Made by a program: the position numbers and the translations under genes. The notes beneath the pieces were generated by a model. That model searched no databases. It saw only the letters and a list, made by a program, of their open reading frames with translations, and was not told the origin of the DNA. 64,000 nt of DNA, from positions 10,372,139 through 10,436,138 of the forward strand of contig NC_064039.1 in NCBI RefSeq assembly GCF_932526225.1, in the 5' to 3' direction. Source of the stretch: Nematostella vectensis. Lineage: Eukaryota > Cnidaria > Anthozoa > Actiniaria > Edwardsiidae. Shown here one piece after another: positions 43,899 through 59,000 of the stretch. Each line of letters begins with the position of its first letter. Positions within the stretch are counted from its first letter, which is position 1.

Positions 43899-46367
43899 AA
43901 AAGGTATGGACCAATCAGAACACGCGGCTCACAAGATCAACTAATCAGAGCAGATAAATGTGATTTTCTGATAAGGCAAAGTAGAGACGCACTTCATGGA
44001 CAGAAAAACACAGGCGACAACGACCAATCAATCATTAATAAGATTGAGAAAAGAACACACAGACGACAACAACCAACCAATCACGAACCGGATTGAGACA
44101 AGAGCACACAGGCAACAATGTTTTTTCGGATGATTATTGTGCAATTTCATCTACAAATAATGCAGGTATAGAGGGGATTCCCTTTAAAAGTCGACTTCTG
44201 AACTCAACAGATACTTTCTTCGACATATAATTGATTGCGCAAGGTTTAATACAACCCGAAATATATTCCGGAAAGCCAAAACATCCGTGCAACAAGAAAA
44301 ACTTTAAGCTTTCATGCATTTGAGATCTGTTAAAATCATAATTAGTATGTTCCAAGCGATTACTACACAAATGAAAAAAAACTTTTACTGATTCTCTTTC
44401 TTTTTTTTACTGATGATTTTTCTACAAATTATTTGGCTTATTTCCGTGTTAATTATATGTAAATATTTAAGGGCCCCAAATCTACCTGCCTGGACAATAT
44501 TAGAGACTTTGAGATGCGACAACGGCTAAGGCTAGGTCGGAGTGACCGAGATAACACTTTAACGCGACAAATTCCACAAAAGTTTTGATGAAATTATTAA
44601 AAGACTTTAACCGTAAGCTTCTTTCTAGGATATTGGAATTTCACGTCGTGTATTGGTGGAGAAAGGTAGGAAATCTATCAGAAAAAAACGTATTTTCACG
44701 TGCACCCTTTCATTTCACAATTTAATTCCATTGTTTTCTATAGTCGCCGTACTCGTATAAAGTCCCTATTACCATTTGGCTTGCAGGAAGTGGGTGTCCA
44801 TAATTTAATTTAACGAAAAAATAATAAAATGACATTTTGTTGTAGTTCAAACTGCTGTCAATCCTGTCTATCCAATATGAGAACCCACTTTAAGTCCAAA
44901 ATGCTTGACATTGCGCCACTCAACCAATCAGAGCGCCCCATTAGTAACACGTGACGATGTATTAACGCATTGCCTGCTAGTTCTACCCTCTCGTCAAGTC
45001 ACATTCAAGAGGATGATTGATGCTTGAAGACATGTTTCTGGGTGCTCTGCTAACAGTTCTTGTTACAGTCAAGCTAGTCAGGTGAGAGCACTTATCATTA
45101 TAGGAGTGAGCTATTACATCACAAATAGAACGCACTGACCACTGCTGATAACGGCTTTTTTAAACATTAATTGTAATTCATTCCAACCCATAGCTGGAAT
45201 ATTGAATTACGAGGTTCCAGATACGTCTTCCTTATCATAACCATACCCAGTGCATCGTAATTTCGAGGAGGCAGAACACTGGGAACAAATTTTTATCTGC
45301 AAACTGCTTATTGTTATTCCCAACCGTTATCATAACCTTACTCGGGGAGTCATTCGAGAAAACGTGTAAGTTATTTACCGTACAATCAGCTAACCGTAAC
45401 AACACGATCAATCCAGTATACAAAACATTACTTGGCATAATATGGCCTCGCCATTCGCGCCTGTATCTTCTTCGTTCTATAGTGTAAAATGCCTTTAGCG
45501 TTTCGCATTGCCAGGTGTTCCAAAAGTAGTGCTTACTCTGTTTACGCACAACCAGGTACCAAACACATCGCTGGGAAGCGGCTGGCAACCTAGACGACAT
45601 ATCGGAACTCTCTTCCATGCAGGAAATTCGTCCTAGCAAAGATTTAATAGTTTTTTGTTTCTTTCAACATTACGCTTTGGAGATGTTTTCGTCAATGTGT
45701 TCTAATTAAAAATTGTAATTATTCATAAAACATGAAACAATTTCTACGTGGTACTTTTCATAAAGAACTTGAAGAACGAGTTGCGGTACTTTCTAAATAA
45801 AAATCCATGAGATCCAAAGACAATCCATGTCAAGATAATAGTAGTTATCTTTAAAATTACAATTTAAGTGTCTAACTTCAATATTGATAAGATTGATTCG
45901 AAAATGCATTAAAATACAATGCGGATTATCGTCAAATTTACCTCCCATAGGCTTCGCTACCTGCGCAATTTTTTTAGAAAAGTAAGGGAGAATGCGGAAA
46001 TCTTCCCTGGTCCCCTGGTAACCTGACTGGCTGCCTTGGAAAACTCGAGAAACAGTCCGTAATTCCCATAACAAAATATGAGTGGGCGTGGAAAAAAATC
46101 GTTGTTTTTGTCAATGAATTTTTTTTTCAGTTGCCATGCTGGTTATCGGCAAGATAACAAGACTATCGATGAAGTTGCGGAATATATACAACATTATTAC
46201 AACAAAGTGCAGAGGCCTTCTACTCCAGGTCTGTATAGCGCCAAGACTAGTGGAAAGAGAATTGTCGAACCAATGCCTTATTTATTGTGTCTTTAGAGAG
46301 AGGGCCGCTCCGAGTGGTGGTAGATCTGGTCATCATTAGCTTGAGCAGCTTGGATGATAACAATAAG

Positions 46368-49200
46368 GTATGACTCATGAAAACTCGTGCACGGCGGACC
46401 CCTTATAAATCGAACTCAGATATAATATGCTATGATGACTCACGCGCACTCGTGCACGGCAGACCCATTATAAAGCGAGCTCAGATAATACGCTATGACA
46501 TGATTCACGCGCACTCTTGTACGGTAGACCCCTTATAACTCGAACTTAGATAATATGGCACGCTTCACGATCACTCATAAAGGCGCACTCTTGTACGGTA
46601 GACCCCTTATAACTCGAACTTAGATAATATGGCACGCTTCACGATCACTCACAAATGCGCACTCATGTACGGTAGACCCCTTATAACTCGAACTTAGATA
46701 ATATGGCACGCTTCACGACCACTCATAAAGGCGCACTCTTGTACGGTAGACCCCTTATAACTCGAACTTAGATAATATGGCACGCTTCACGATCACCCAT
46801 AAAGGCGCACTCTTGTACGGTAGACCCCTTATAACTCGAACTTAGATAATATGGCACGCTTCACGATCACCCATAAAGGCGCACTCTTGTACGGTAGACC
46901 CCTTATAACTCGAACTTAGATAATGGCACGCTTCACGATCACTCATAAAGGCACACCCCTTAAAACTCGAACTTAGATAATATGGCACGCTTCACGATCA
47001 CTCATAAAGGCGCACCCCTTATAACTCGAACTAGGATAATAGGGCACGCTTCAGGATTACTCATAAAGGCGCACTCTTGTACGGTAGACCCCTTATAACT
47101 CGAACTTAGATAATATGGCACGCTTCACGATCACTCACAAATGCGCACTAATGTGTGGAAGACCCCTTATAACTCGAACCCAGATAATATGGCACGCTTC
47201 ACGATCACTCATAAAGGCGCACTCTTGTACGGTAGACCCCTTATAACTCGAACTTAGATAATATGGCACGCTTCACGATCACTCATAAAGGCGCACTCTT
47301 GTACGGTAGACCCCTTATAACTCGAACTTAGATAATATGGCACGCTTCACGATCACTCATAAAGGCGCACTCATGTACGGTAGACTCCTTATAACTGGAA
47401 CTTAGATAATATGGCAGGCTTCACGATCACTCATAAAGGCGCACTCATGTACGGTAGACCCCTTATAACTGGAACTTAGATAATATGGCACGCTTCACGA
47501 TCACCCATAAAGACGCACTCTTGTACGGTAGAACCTTTAAAACTGGAACTTAGATAATATGGCACGCTTCACGATCACTCATAAAGGCGCACTCTTGTAC
47601 GGTAGACCCCTTATAACTGGAACTTAGATAATATGGCACGCTTCACGACCACTCATAAAGGCGCAATCTTGTACGGTGGACCCTTTATAACTGGAACTTA
47701 GATAATATGGCACGCTTCACGATCACTCATAAAGGCGCACTCTTGTACGGTAGACCCCTTATAACTCAAACTTAGATAATATGGCACGCTTCACGACCAC
47801 TCATAAAGGCGCAATCTTGTACGGTAGACCCCTTATAACTGGAACTTAGATAATATGGCACGCTTTACGATCACTCATAAAGGCGCACTCTTGTACGGTA
47901 GACCCCTTATAACTCAAACTTAGATAATATGGCACGCTTCACGATCACTCATAAAGGCGCAATCTTGTACGGTAGACCCCTTATAACTCGAACTTAGATA
48001 ATATGGCACGCTTCACGATCACTCATAAAGGCGCAATCTTGTACGGTGGACCCCTTATAACTCGAACTTAGATAATATGGCACGCTTTACGATCACTCAT
48101 AAAGGCGCACTCTTGTACGGTAGACCCCTTATAACTCAAACTTAGATAATATGGCACGCTTCACGACCACTCATAAAGGCGCACTAATGTGTGGAAGACC
48201 CCTTATAACTGGAACTTAGATAATATGGCACGCTTCACGATCACTCATAAAGGCGCACTCTTGTACGGTAGACCCCTTATAACTCAAACTTAGATAATAT
48301 GGCACGCTTCACGACCACTCATAAAGGCGCAATCTTGTACGGTAGACCCCTTATAACTGGAACTTAGATAATATGGCACGCTTTACGATCACTCATAAAG
48401 GCGCACTCTTGTACGGTACACCCTTTATAACTCGAACTTAGATAATATGGCACGCTTCACGATCACTCATAAAGGCGCACTCTTGTAGGGTAGACCCCTT
48501 ATAACTGGAACTTAGATAATATGGCATGCTTCACGACCACTCATAAAGGCGCACTCTTGTACGGTAGACCCTTTATAACTCGAACTTAGATAATATGGCA
48601 CGCTTCACGATCACTCATAAAGGCGCACTCTTGTACGGTAGACCCCTTATAACTCGAACCCAGATAATATGGCACGCTTCACGATCACTCATAAAGGCGC
48701 ACTCTTGTACGGCAGACCCCTTATAACTGGAACTTAGATAATATGGCACGCTTCACGATCACTCATAAAGGCGCACTCTTGTACGGTAGACCCTTTATAA
48801 CTGGAACTTAGATAATATGGCATGCTTCACGACCACTCATAAAGGCACACTCTTGTACGGTAGACCCCTTATAACTCGAACTTAGATAATATGGCACGCT
48901 TCACGACCACTCATAAAGGCGCACTCTTGTACGGTAGACCCCTTATAACTCGAACCCAGATAATGGCACGCTTCACGATCACTCATAAAGGCGCACTCTT
49001 GTACGGTAGACCCCTTATAACTCGAACTTAGATAATATGGCACGCTTCACGACCACTCATAAAGGCGCACTCTTGTACGGTAGACTCCTTATAACTCAAA
49101 CTTAAATAATGTGCTATGATTTGAGTCACTCTCGTACGGTAAACCCTTTATAACTAAAACTCAGATAATATACTATGATGATTCACATGCACTCTTTTAA
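46368..49200 (+). repeat. 74-bp satellite starting at the channel exon 3 donor
   Basis: About 37 units (span over period) of a 74-bp repeat with core ATGGCACGCTTCACGATCAC and TTGTACGGTAGACCCCTTAT. The first units, next to the donor AACAATAAG|GTATGACTCA, resemble the exon 3 end and donor region (GATAA...TATGA...CTCA...CTCGTGCACGG). Later units lose the GT. Edge units at both ends are the most diverged and the middle is homogenised. Confidence 0.95.
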
Positions 49201-50022
49201 AATCGAACAATGCAGTAAAATATTCTATATTCTATTCGTATTTTTCAGATAAAATCCCCAGAAAGGCCTTGCTTTCTATGCAAATATGTATATTCAGATT
49301 TCTTCTTATTTTCCACTGTGCGCTGTTGGCGAATTTTTGTGTTCTTCTGTCTTCAGTGAATCCCTGTAAAGAAATACTAGTTTCTTAAAAGAAAAGATGT
49401 AACTAACCGCCTGGGATATAAAGAGATAGGTCCAATTTAAGGCGCAATATCTGTTTAAAGAGAACGTGAAACGAAATTATCTTTCGCTTATTTTGACAAA
49501 TTGACTAGTTAGTATAGTAGCGTAATATCCCAACAATAATTCCTCCAATTTTCGATACTTGATTTAAACGGAAATCTGATTTTTTATCCTTTTAAAATGA
49601 GCAATTTTGGCAAATTTTCACATGAAACTGGCGGCATCCGAATATCTAATTTGCATCGTGACGTCAAGAGTTGTACAAGTGGATGATAAACATTAGACAT
49701 TCCCATACAAAATAGGACCCCCCTCACCCAAAATACACATACAATTGATTGTGGAGCCCGAATCTTCCCCAGAAAGTAGCTGTGTAACCTGAGCAAAGTA
49801 TCCATAAAGAATCCTGCAGCAATAGGAGGGGTGATTTTTATTAATATTTTTAATAAGATTTTGAACATCATTTGCACAGAAATCACCAAATTTTTCGGCA
49901 AACTCACTCCTTTTTCGATCACAATTGTGATCAAACAAATAAGATATACGCTGTAAATAATTGCGAAACGATATTGCAAGGCAAAAAGGCAAAACACATC
50001 TATATTTCAAACTTAATACCAA
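49201..50022. other. Unique spacer between the two satellites in channel intron 3
   Basis: About 820 bp of A+T-rich sequence without a supported exon. Minus-strand frames here run into the neighbouring array and have no recognisable domain. Confidence 0.5.
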
Positions 50023-53000
50023 CACCGACTGTGTGGTCTTCAGAGGAGTACACCATCTCATTCGGTTAAGTGTATAGTCTCGCCTTCTAATGGCACTAAC
50101 TGTGTGGTCTTCATAGAAGTACACCATCTCATTCGGTTAAGTGTATTGTGAAATGCGGATAGTCTCGCCTTCTAATAGCACTAACTGTGTGGTCTCATAG
50201 GAGTACACCATCTCATTCGGTTAAGTGTATTGTAAAAGGCGGATAGTCTCGCCTTTTAATGGCACTAACTGTGTGGTCTTCATAGGAGTTCACCATCTCA
50301 TTCGGTTTAGTGTATTGTGAAATGCGGATAGTCTCGCCTTCTAATGGCACTAACTGTGTGGTCCTCATAGAAGTACACCATCTCATTCGGTTAAGTGTAT
50401 TGTGAAATGCGGATAGTCTCGCCTTCTAATAGCACTAACTGTGTGGTCCTCATAGAAGTACACCATCTCATTCGGTTAAGTGTATTGTAAAATGCGGATA
50501 GTCTCGCCTTCTAATAGCACTGACTGTGTGGTCTTCATAGGAGTTCACCATCTCATTCGGTTAAGTGTATTGTGAAATGCGGATAGTCTCGCCTTCTAAT
50601 GGCACTGACTGTGTGGTCTCATAGGAGTACACCATCTCATTCGGTTAAGTGTATTGTGAAATGCGGATAGTCTCGCCTTCTAATGGCACTAACTGTGTGG
50701 TCTTCATAGGAGTACACCATCTCATTCGGTTAAGTGTATTGTGAAATGCGGATAGTCTCGCCTTCTAATAGCACTAACTGTGTGGTCTTCATAGGAGTAC
50801 ACCATCTCATTCGGTTAAGTGTATTGTGAAATGCGGATAGTCTCGCCTTCTAATAGCACTGACTGTGTGGTCTTCAGAGGAGTACACCATCTCATTCGGT
50901 TAAGTGTATTGTGAAATGCGGATAGTCTCGCCTTCTAATAGCACTAACAGTGTGGTCTTCATAGGAGTACACCATCTCATTCGGTTAAGTGTATTGTAAA
51001 ATGCGGATAGTCTCGCCTTCTAATGGCACTAACTGTGTGGTCTCATAGGAGTACACCATCTCATTCGGTTAAGTGTATTGTGAAATGCGGATAGTCTCGC
51101 CTTCTAATAGCACTAACTGTGTGGTCCTCATAGAAGTACACCATCTCATTCGGTTAAGTGTATTGTAAAATGCGGATAGTCTCGCCTTCTAATAGCACTG
51201 ACTGTGTGGTCTTCATAGGAGTACACCATCTCATTCGGTTAAGTGTATTGTGAAATGCGGATAGTCTCGCCTGCTAATGGCACTAACTGTGTGGTCTCAT
51301 AGGAGTACACCATCTCATTCGGTTAAGTGTATTGTGGAATGCGGATAGTCTCGCCTTCTAATGGCACTAACTGTGTGGTCTCATAGGAGTTCACCATCTC
51401 ATTCGGTTAAGTGTATTGTAAAAGGCGGATAGTCTCGCCTTCTAATGGCACTGTGTGGTCTCATAGGAGTACACCATCACATTCGGTTAAGTGTATTGTG
51501 AAATACGGATAGTCTCGCCTTCTAATGGCACTGTGTGGTCTCATAGGAGTACACCATCTTATTCGGTTAAGTGTATTGTGAAATGCGGATAGTCTCGCCT
51601 TCTAATGGCACTGACTGTGTGGTCTTCATAAGAGTTCACCATCTCATTCGGTTAAGTGTATTGTGAAATGCGGATAGTCTCGCCTTCTAATGGCACTAAC
51701 TGTGTGGTCTCCATAGGAGTACACCATCTCATTCGGTTTAATGTATTGTGGAATGCGGATAGTCTCGCCTTCTAATGGCACTAACTGTGTGGTCTCCATA
51801 GGAGTACACCATCTCATTCGGTTTAGTGTATTGTGAAATGCGGATAGTCTCGCCTGCTAATGGCACTAACTGTGTGGTCTTCATAGGAGTACACCATCTC
51901 ATTCGGTTAAGTGTATTGTGGAATGCGGATAGTCTCGCCTTCTAATGGCACTATCTGTGTGGTCTTCATAGGAGTACACCATCTCATTCGGTTTAGTGTA
52001 TTGTGAAAGGCGGATAGTCTCGCCTTCTAATGGCACTAACTGTGTGGTCTTCAGAGGAGTACACCATCTCATTCGGTTAAGTGTATTGTGAAAGGCGGAT
52101 AGTCTCGCCTTCTAATGGCACTAACTGTGTGGTCTCATAGGAGTACACCATCTCATTCGGTTAAGTGTATTGTGAAATGCGGATAGTCTCGCCTTCTAAT
52201 GGCACTAACTGTGTGGTCTTCATAGGAGTACACCATCTCATTCGGTTAAGTGTATTGTGAAATGCGGATAGTCTCGCCTTCTAATGGCACTGACTGTGTG
52301 GTCTCATAGGAGTACACCATCTCATTCGGTTAAGTGTATTGTGAAATGCGGATAGTCTCGCCTTCTAATAGCACTAACTGTGTGGTCTTCATAGGAGTAC
52401 ACCATCTCATTCGGTTAAGTGTATTGTGAAATGCGGATAGTCTCGCCTTCTAATGGCACTGACTGTGTGGTCTCATAGGAGTACACCATCTCATTCGGTT
52501 TAGTGTATTGTGAAATGCTGATAGTCTCGCCTTCTAATGGCACTAACTGTGTGGTCTTCATAGGAGTACACCATCTCATTCGGTTAAGTGTATTGTGAAA
52601 GGCGGATAGTCTCGCCTTCTAATGGCACTAACTGTGTGGTCTCATAGGAGTACACCATCTCATTCGGTTAAGTGTATTGTGAAATGCGGATAGTCTCGCC
52701 TTCTAATGGCACTAACTGTGTGGTCTCATAGGAGTACACTATCTCATTCGGTTAAGTGTATTGTGAAATGCGGATAGTCTCGCCTTCTAATGGCACTGTG
52801 TGATCTTCATAAGAGTTCACCATCTTATTCGGTTGAGTGTATTGTGAAATGCGGATAGTCTCGCCTTCTAATGGCACTGACTGTGTGGTCTTCATAGGAG
52901 TACACCATCTTATTCGGTTAAGTGTATTGTGAAATGCTGATAGTCTCGCCTTCTAATGGCACTGACTGTGTGGTCTCATAGGAGTACACCATCTCATTCG

Positions 53001-56000
53001 GTTTAGTGTATTGTGAAATGCGGATAGTCTCGCCTTCTAATGGCACTAACTGTGTGGTCTTCATAGGAGTACACCATCTCATTCGGTTTAGTGTATTGTG
53101 AAATGCGGATAGTGTCGCCTTCTAATGGCACTGACTGTGTGGTCTTCATAGGAGTACACCATCTCATTCGGTTAAGTGTATTGTGAAATGCGGATAGTCT
53201 CGCCTTCTAATAGCACTAACTGTGTGGTCTTCATAGGAGTACACCATCTCATTCGGTTTAGTGTATTGTGAAATGCGGATAGTCTCGCCTTCTAATAGCA
53301 CTAACTGTGTGGTCTTCATAGGAGTACACCATCTCATTCGATTTAGTGTATTGTAAAAGGCGGATAGTCTCGCCTTCTAATGGCACTAACTGTGTGGTCT
53401 CATAGGAGTACACTATCTCATTCGGTTAAGTGTATTGTGAAATGCGGATAGTCTCGCCTTCTAATGGCACTGTGTGGTCTTCATAAGAGTTCACCATCTT
53501 ATTCGGTTGAGTGTATTGTGAAATGCGGATAGTCTCGCCTTCTAATGGCACTGACTGTGTGGTCTTCATAGGAGTACACCATCTTATTCAGTTAAGTGTA
53601 TTGTGAAATGCGGATAGTCTCGCCTTCTAATGGCACTGACTGTGTGGTCTCATAGGAGTACACCATCTCATTCGGTTTAGTGTATTGTGAAATGCGGATA
53701 GTCTCGCCTTCTAATAGCACTAACTGTGTGGTCTTCATAGGAGTACACCATCTCATTCGGTTAAGTGTATTGTGAAATGTGGATAGTCTCGCCTTCTAAT
53801 GGCACTAACTGTGTGGTCTTCATAGGAGTACACCATCTCATTCGGTTTAGTGTATTGTGAAATGCGGATAGTCTCGCCTTCTAATGGCACTGACTGTGTG
53901 GTCTTCATAGGAGTACACCATCTCATTCGGTTAAGTGTATTGTGAAATGCGGATAGTCTTGCCTTCTAATGGCACTAATTGTGTGGTCTTCATAGGAGTA
54001 CACCATCTCATTAAGTTTAGTGTATTGTGAAATGCGGATAGTCTCGCCTTCTAATAGCACTAACTGTGTGGTCTTCATAGTAGTACACCATCTCATTCGA
54101 TTTAGTGTATTGTAAAAGGCGGATAGTCTCGCCTTCTAATGGCACTAACTGTGTGGTCTTCATAGAAGTACACCATCTCATTCGGTTAAGTGTATTGTGA
54201 AATGCGGATAGTCTCGCCTTCTATTGGCACTGACTGTGTGGTCTCATAGGAGTACACCATCTCATTCGGTTAAGTGTATTGTGAAATGCGGATAGTCTCG
54301 CCTTCTAATGGCACTGTGTGGTCTTCATAAGAGTTCACCATCTTATTCGGTTGAGTGTATTGTGAAATGCGGATAGTCTCGCCTTCTAATGGCACTGACT
54401 GTGTGGTCTTCATAGGAGTACACCATCTTATTCGGTTAAGTGTATTGTGAAATGCGGATAGTCTCGCCTTCTAATGGCACTGACTGTGTGGTCTCATAGG
54501 AGTACACCATCTCATTCGGTTTAGTGTATTGTGAAATGCGGATAGTCTCGCCTTCTAATAGCACTAACTGTGTGGTCTTCATAGGAGTACACCATCTCAT
54601 TCGGTTAAGTGTATTGTGAAATGCGGATAGTCTCGCCTTCTAATGGCCATAACTGTGTGGTCTTCATAGGAGTACACCATCTCATTCGGTTTAGTGTATT
54701 GTGAAATGCGGAAAGTCTCGCCTTCTAATGGCACTGACTGTGTGGTCTTCATAGGAGTACACCATCTCATTCGGTTAAGTGTATTGTGAAATGCGGATAG
54801 TCTCGCCTTCTAATGGCACTAACTGTGTGGTCTTCATAGTAGTACACCATCTCATTCGATTTAGTGTATTGTAAAAGGCGGATAGTCTCGCCTTCTAATG
54901 GCACTAACTGTGTGGTCTTCATAGAAGTACACCATCTCATTCGGTTAAGTGTATTGTGAAATGCGGATAGTCTCGCCTTCTATTGGCACTGACTGTGTGG
55001 TCTCATAGGAGTACACCATCTCATTCGGTTAAGTGTATTGTGAAATGCGGATAGTCTCGCCTTCTAATGGCACTAACTGTGTGTCTTCATAGAAGTACAC
55101 CATCTCATTCGGTTAAGTGTATTGTGAAATGCGGATAGTCTCGCCTTCTAATGGCACTGACTGTGTGGTCTCATAGGAGTACACCATCTCATTCGGTTAA
55201 GTGTATTGTGAAATGCGGATAGTCTCGCCTTCTAATGGCACTGTGTGGTCTTCATAGGAGTACACCATCTCATTCGGTTAAGTGTATTGTGAAATGCGGA
55301 TAGTCTCGCCTTCTAATGGCACTAACTGTGTGGTCTCCATAGGAGTACACCATCTCATTCGGTTAAGTGTATTGTGAAATGCGGATAGTCTCGCCTTCTA
55401 ATGGCACTAACTGTGTTGTCTCATAGGAGTACACCATCTCATTCGGTTAAGTGTATTATGAAATGCGGATAGTCTCGCATTCTAATGGCACTGACTGTGT
55501 GGTCTCATAGGAGTACACCATCTCATTCGGTTAAGTGTATTGTGAAATGCGGATAGTCTCGCCTTCTAATGGCACTAACTGTGTGGTCTCATAGGAGTAC
55601 ACCATCTCATTCGGTTAAGTGTATTGTGAAATGCGGAAAGTCTCGCCTTCTAATGGCACTAACTGTGTGGTCCTCATAGGAGTACACCATCTCATTCGGT
55701 TAAGTGTATTGTGAAATGCGGATAGTCTCGCCTTCTAATGGCACTAACTGTGTGGTCTTCATAGGAGTACACCATCTCATTCGGTTAAGTGTATTGTGAA
55801 ATGCAGAAAGTCTCGCCTTTTAATGGCACTAACTGTGTGGTCCTCATAGGAGTACACCATCTCATTCGGTTAAGTGTATTGTGAAATGCGGATAGTCTCG
55901 CCTTCTAATGGCACTAACTGTGTGGTCTTCATAGGAGTACACCATCTCATTCGGTTAAGTGTATTGTGAAATGCGGAAAGTCTCGCCTTTTAATGGCACT

Positions 56001-59000
56001 AACTGTGTGGTCCTCATAGAAGTACACCATCTTATTCGGTTTAGTGTATTGTGAAATGCGGATAGTCTCGCCTTCTAATGGCACTAACTGTGTGGTCTTC
56101 ATAGGAGTACACCATCTCATTCGGTTAAGTGTATTGAGAAATGCGGATAGTCTCGCCTTCTAATGGCACTGACTGTGTGGTCTCATAGGAGTACACCATC
56201 TCATTCGGTTAAGTGTATTGTGAAATGCGGATAGTCTCGCCTTCTAATGGCACTGACTGTGTGGTCTCATAGGAGTACACCATCTCATTCGGTTAAGTGT
56301 ATTGTGAAATGCGGATAGTCTCGCCTTCTAATGGCACTGACTGTGTGGTCTTCATAGGAGTACACCATCTCATTCGGTTAAGTGTATTGTGAAATGCGGA
56401 TAGTCTCGCCTTCTAATGGCACTAACTGTGTGGTCTCCATAGGAGTACCCCATCTCATTCGGTTAAGTGTATTGTGAAATGCGGATAGTCTCGCCTTCTA
56501 ATGGCACTAACTGTGTTGTCTCATAGGAGTACACCATCTCATTCGGTTAAGTGTATTGTGAAATGCGGATAGTCTCGCCTTCTAATGGCACTAACTGTGT
56601 GGTCTCATAGGAGTACACCATCTCATTCGGTTAAGTGTATTGTGAAATGCGGAAAGTCTCGCCTTCTAATGGCACTAACTGTGTGGTCCTCATAGGAGTA
56701 CACCATCTCATTCGGTTAAGTGTATTGTGAAATGCGGATAGTCTCGCCTTCTAATGGCACTAACTGTGTGGTCTTCATAGGAGTACACCATCTCATTCGG
56801 TTAAGTGTATTGTGAAATGCAGAAAGTCTCGCCTTTTAATGGCACTAACTGTGTGGTCCTCATAGGAGTACACCATCTCATTCGGTTAAGTGTATTGTGA
56901 AATGCGGATAGTCTCGCCTTCTAATGGCACTAACTGTGTGGTCTTCATAGGAGTACACCATCTCATTCGGTTAACTGTATTGTGAAATGCGGAAAGTCTC
57001 GCCTTTTAATGGCACTAACTGTGTGGTCCTCATAGAAGTACACCATCTTATTCGGTTTAGTGTATTGTTAAATGCCGATAGTCTCGCCTTCTAATGGCAC
57101 TAACTGTGTGGTCTCATAGGAGTACACCATCTTATTCGGTTAAGTGTATTGTGAAATGCGGATAGTCTCGCCTTCTAATGGCACTAACTGTGTGGTCTTC
57201 ATAGGAGTACACCATCTCATTCGGTTAAGTGTATTGAGAAATGCGGATAGTCTCGCCTTCTAATGGCACAGACTGTGTGGTCTCATAGGAGTACACCATC
57301 TCATTCGGTTAAGTGTATTGTGAAATGCGGATAGTCTCGCCTTCTAATGGCACTGACTGTGTGGTCTCATAGGAGTACACCATCTCATTCGGTTAAGTGT
57401 ATTGTGAAATGCGGATAGTCTCGCCTGCTAATGGCATTAACTGTGTGGTCTTCATAGGAGTACACCATCTCATTCGGTTTAGTGTATTGTGAAATGCGGA
57501 TAGTCTCGCCTTCTAATGGCACTGACTGTGTGGTCTTCATAGGAGTACACCATCTCATTCGGTTAAGTGTATTGTGAAATGCGGATAGTCTCGCCTTCTA
57601 ATAGCACTAGCTGTGTGGTCTTCATAGGAGTACACCATCTCATTCGGTTAAGTGTATTGTGAAATGCGGATAGTCTCGCCTTCTAATGGCACTGACTGCG
57701 TGGTCTCATAGGAGTACACCATCTCATTCGGTTTAGTGTATTGTGAAATGCGGATAGTCTCGCCTTCTAATAGCACTGACTGTGTGGTCTTCAGAGAAGT
57801 ACACCATCTCATTCGGTTAAGTGTATTGTGAAATGCGGATAGTCTCGCCTTCTAATGGCACTAACTGTGTGGTCTTCATAGGAGTACACCATCTCATTCG
57901 GTTAAGTGTATTGTGAAATGCGGATAGTCTCGCCTTCTAATAGCACTGACTGTGTGGTCTTCAGAGGAGTACACCATCTCATTCGGTTAAGTGTATTGTG
58001 AAATGCGGATAGTCTCGCCTTCTAATGGCACTAACTGTGTGGTCTTCATAGGAGTACACCATCTCATTCGGTTTAGTGTATTGTGAAATGCGGATAGTCT
58101 CGCCTTCTAATGGCACTAACTGTGTGGTCTCATAGGAGTACACCATCTCATTCGGTTAAATGTATTGTGAAAGGCGGATAGTCTCGCCTTCTAATGACAC
58201 TGAATGTGTTGTCTCATAGGAGTACACCATCTCATTCGATTTAGTGTATTGTGAAATGCGGATAGTCTCGCCTTCTAATGGCACTGACTGTGTGGTCCTC
58301 ATAGGAGTACACCATCTCATTCGGTTAAGTGTATTGTGAAATGCGGATAGTCTCGCCTTCTAATAGCACTAACTGTGTGGTCTTCATAGGAGTACACCAT
58401 CTCATTCGGTTAAGTGTATTGTGAAAGGCGGATAGTCTCGCCTTCTAATGGCACTAACTGTGTGGTCTCATAGGAGTACACCATCTCATTCGGTTGAGTG
58501 TATTGTGAAATGCGGATAGTCTCGCCTTCTAATAGCACTAACTGTGTGATCTTCATAGGAGTACACCATCTCATTCGGTTAAGTGTATTGTGAAATGCGG
58601 ATAGTCTCGCCTTCTAATGGCACTAACTGTGTGGTCTTCATAGGAGTTCACCATCTCATTCGGTTAAGTGTATTGTGAAAGGCGGATAGTCTCGCCTTCT
58701 AATGGCACTAACTGTGTGGTCTTCAGAGGAGTACACCATCTCATTCGGTTAAGTGTATTGTGAAAGGCGGATAGTCTCGCCTTCTAATGGCACTAACTGT
58801 GTGGTCTCATAGGAGTACACCATCTTATTCGGTTTAGTGTATTGTGAAATGCGGATAGTCTCGCCTTCTAATGGCACTAACTGTTTGGTCTTCATAGGAG
58901 TACACCATCTCATTCGGTTAAGTGTATTGTGAAATGCGGAGAGTCTCGCCTTCTAATAGCACTAACTGTGTGGTCCTCATAGAAGTACACCATCTCATTC

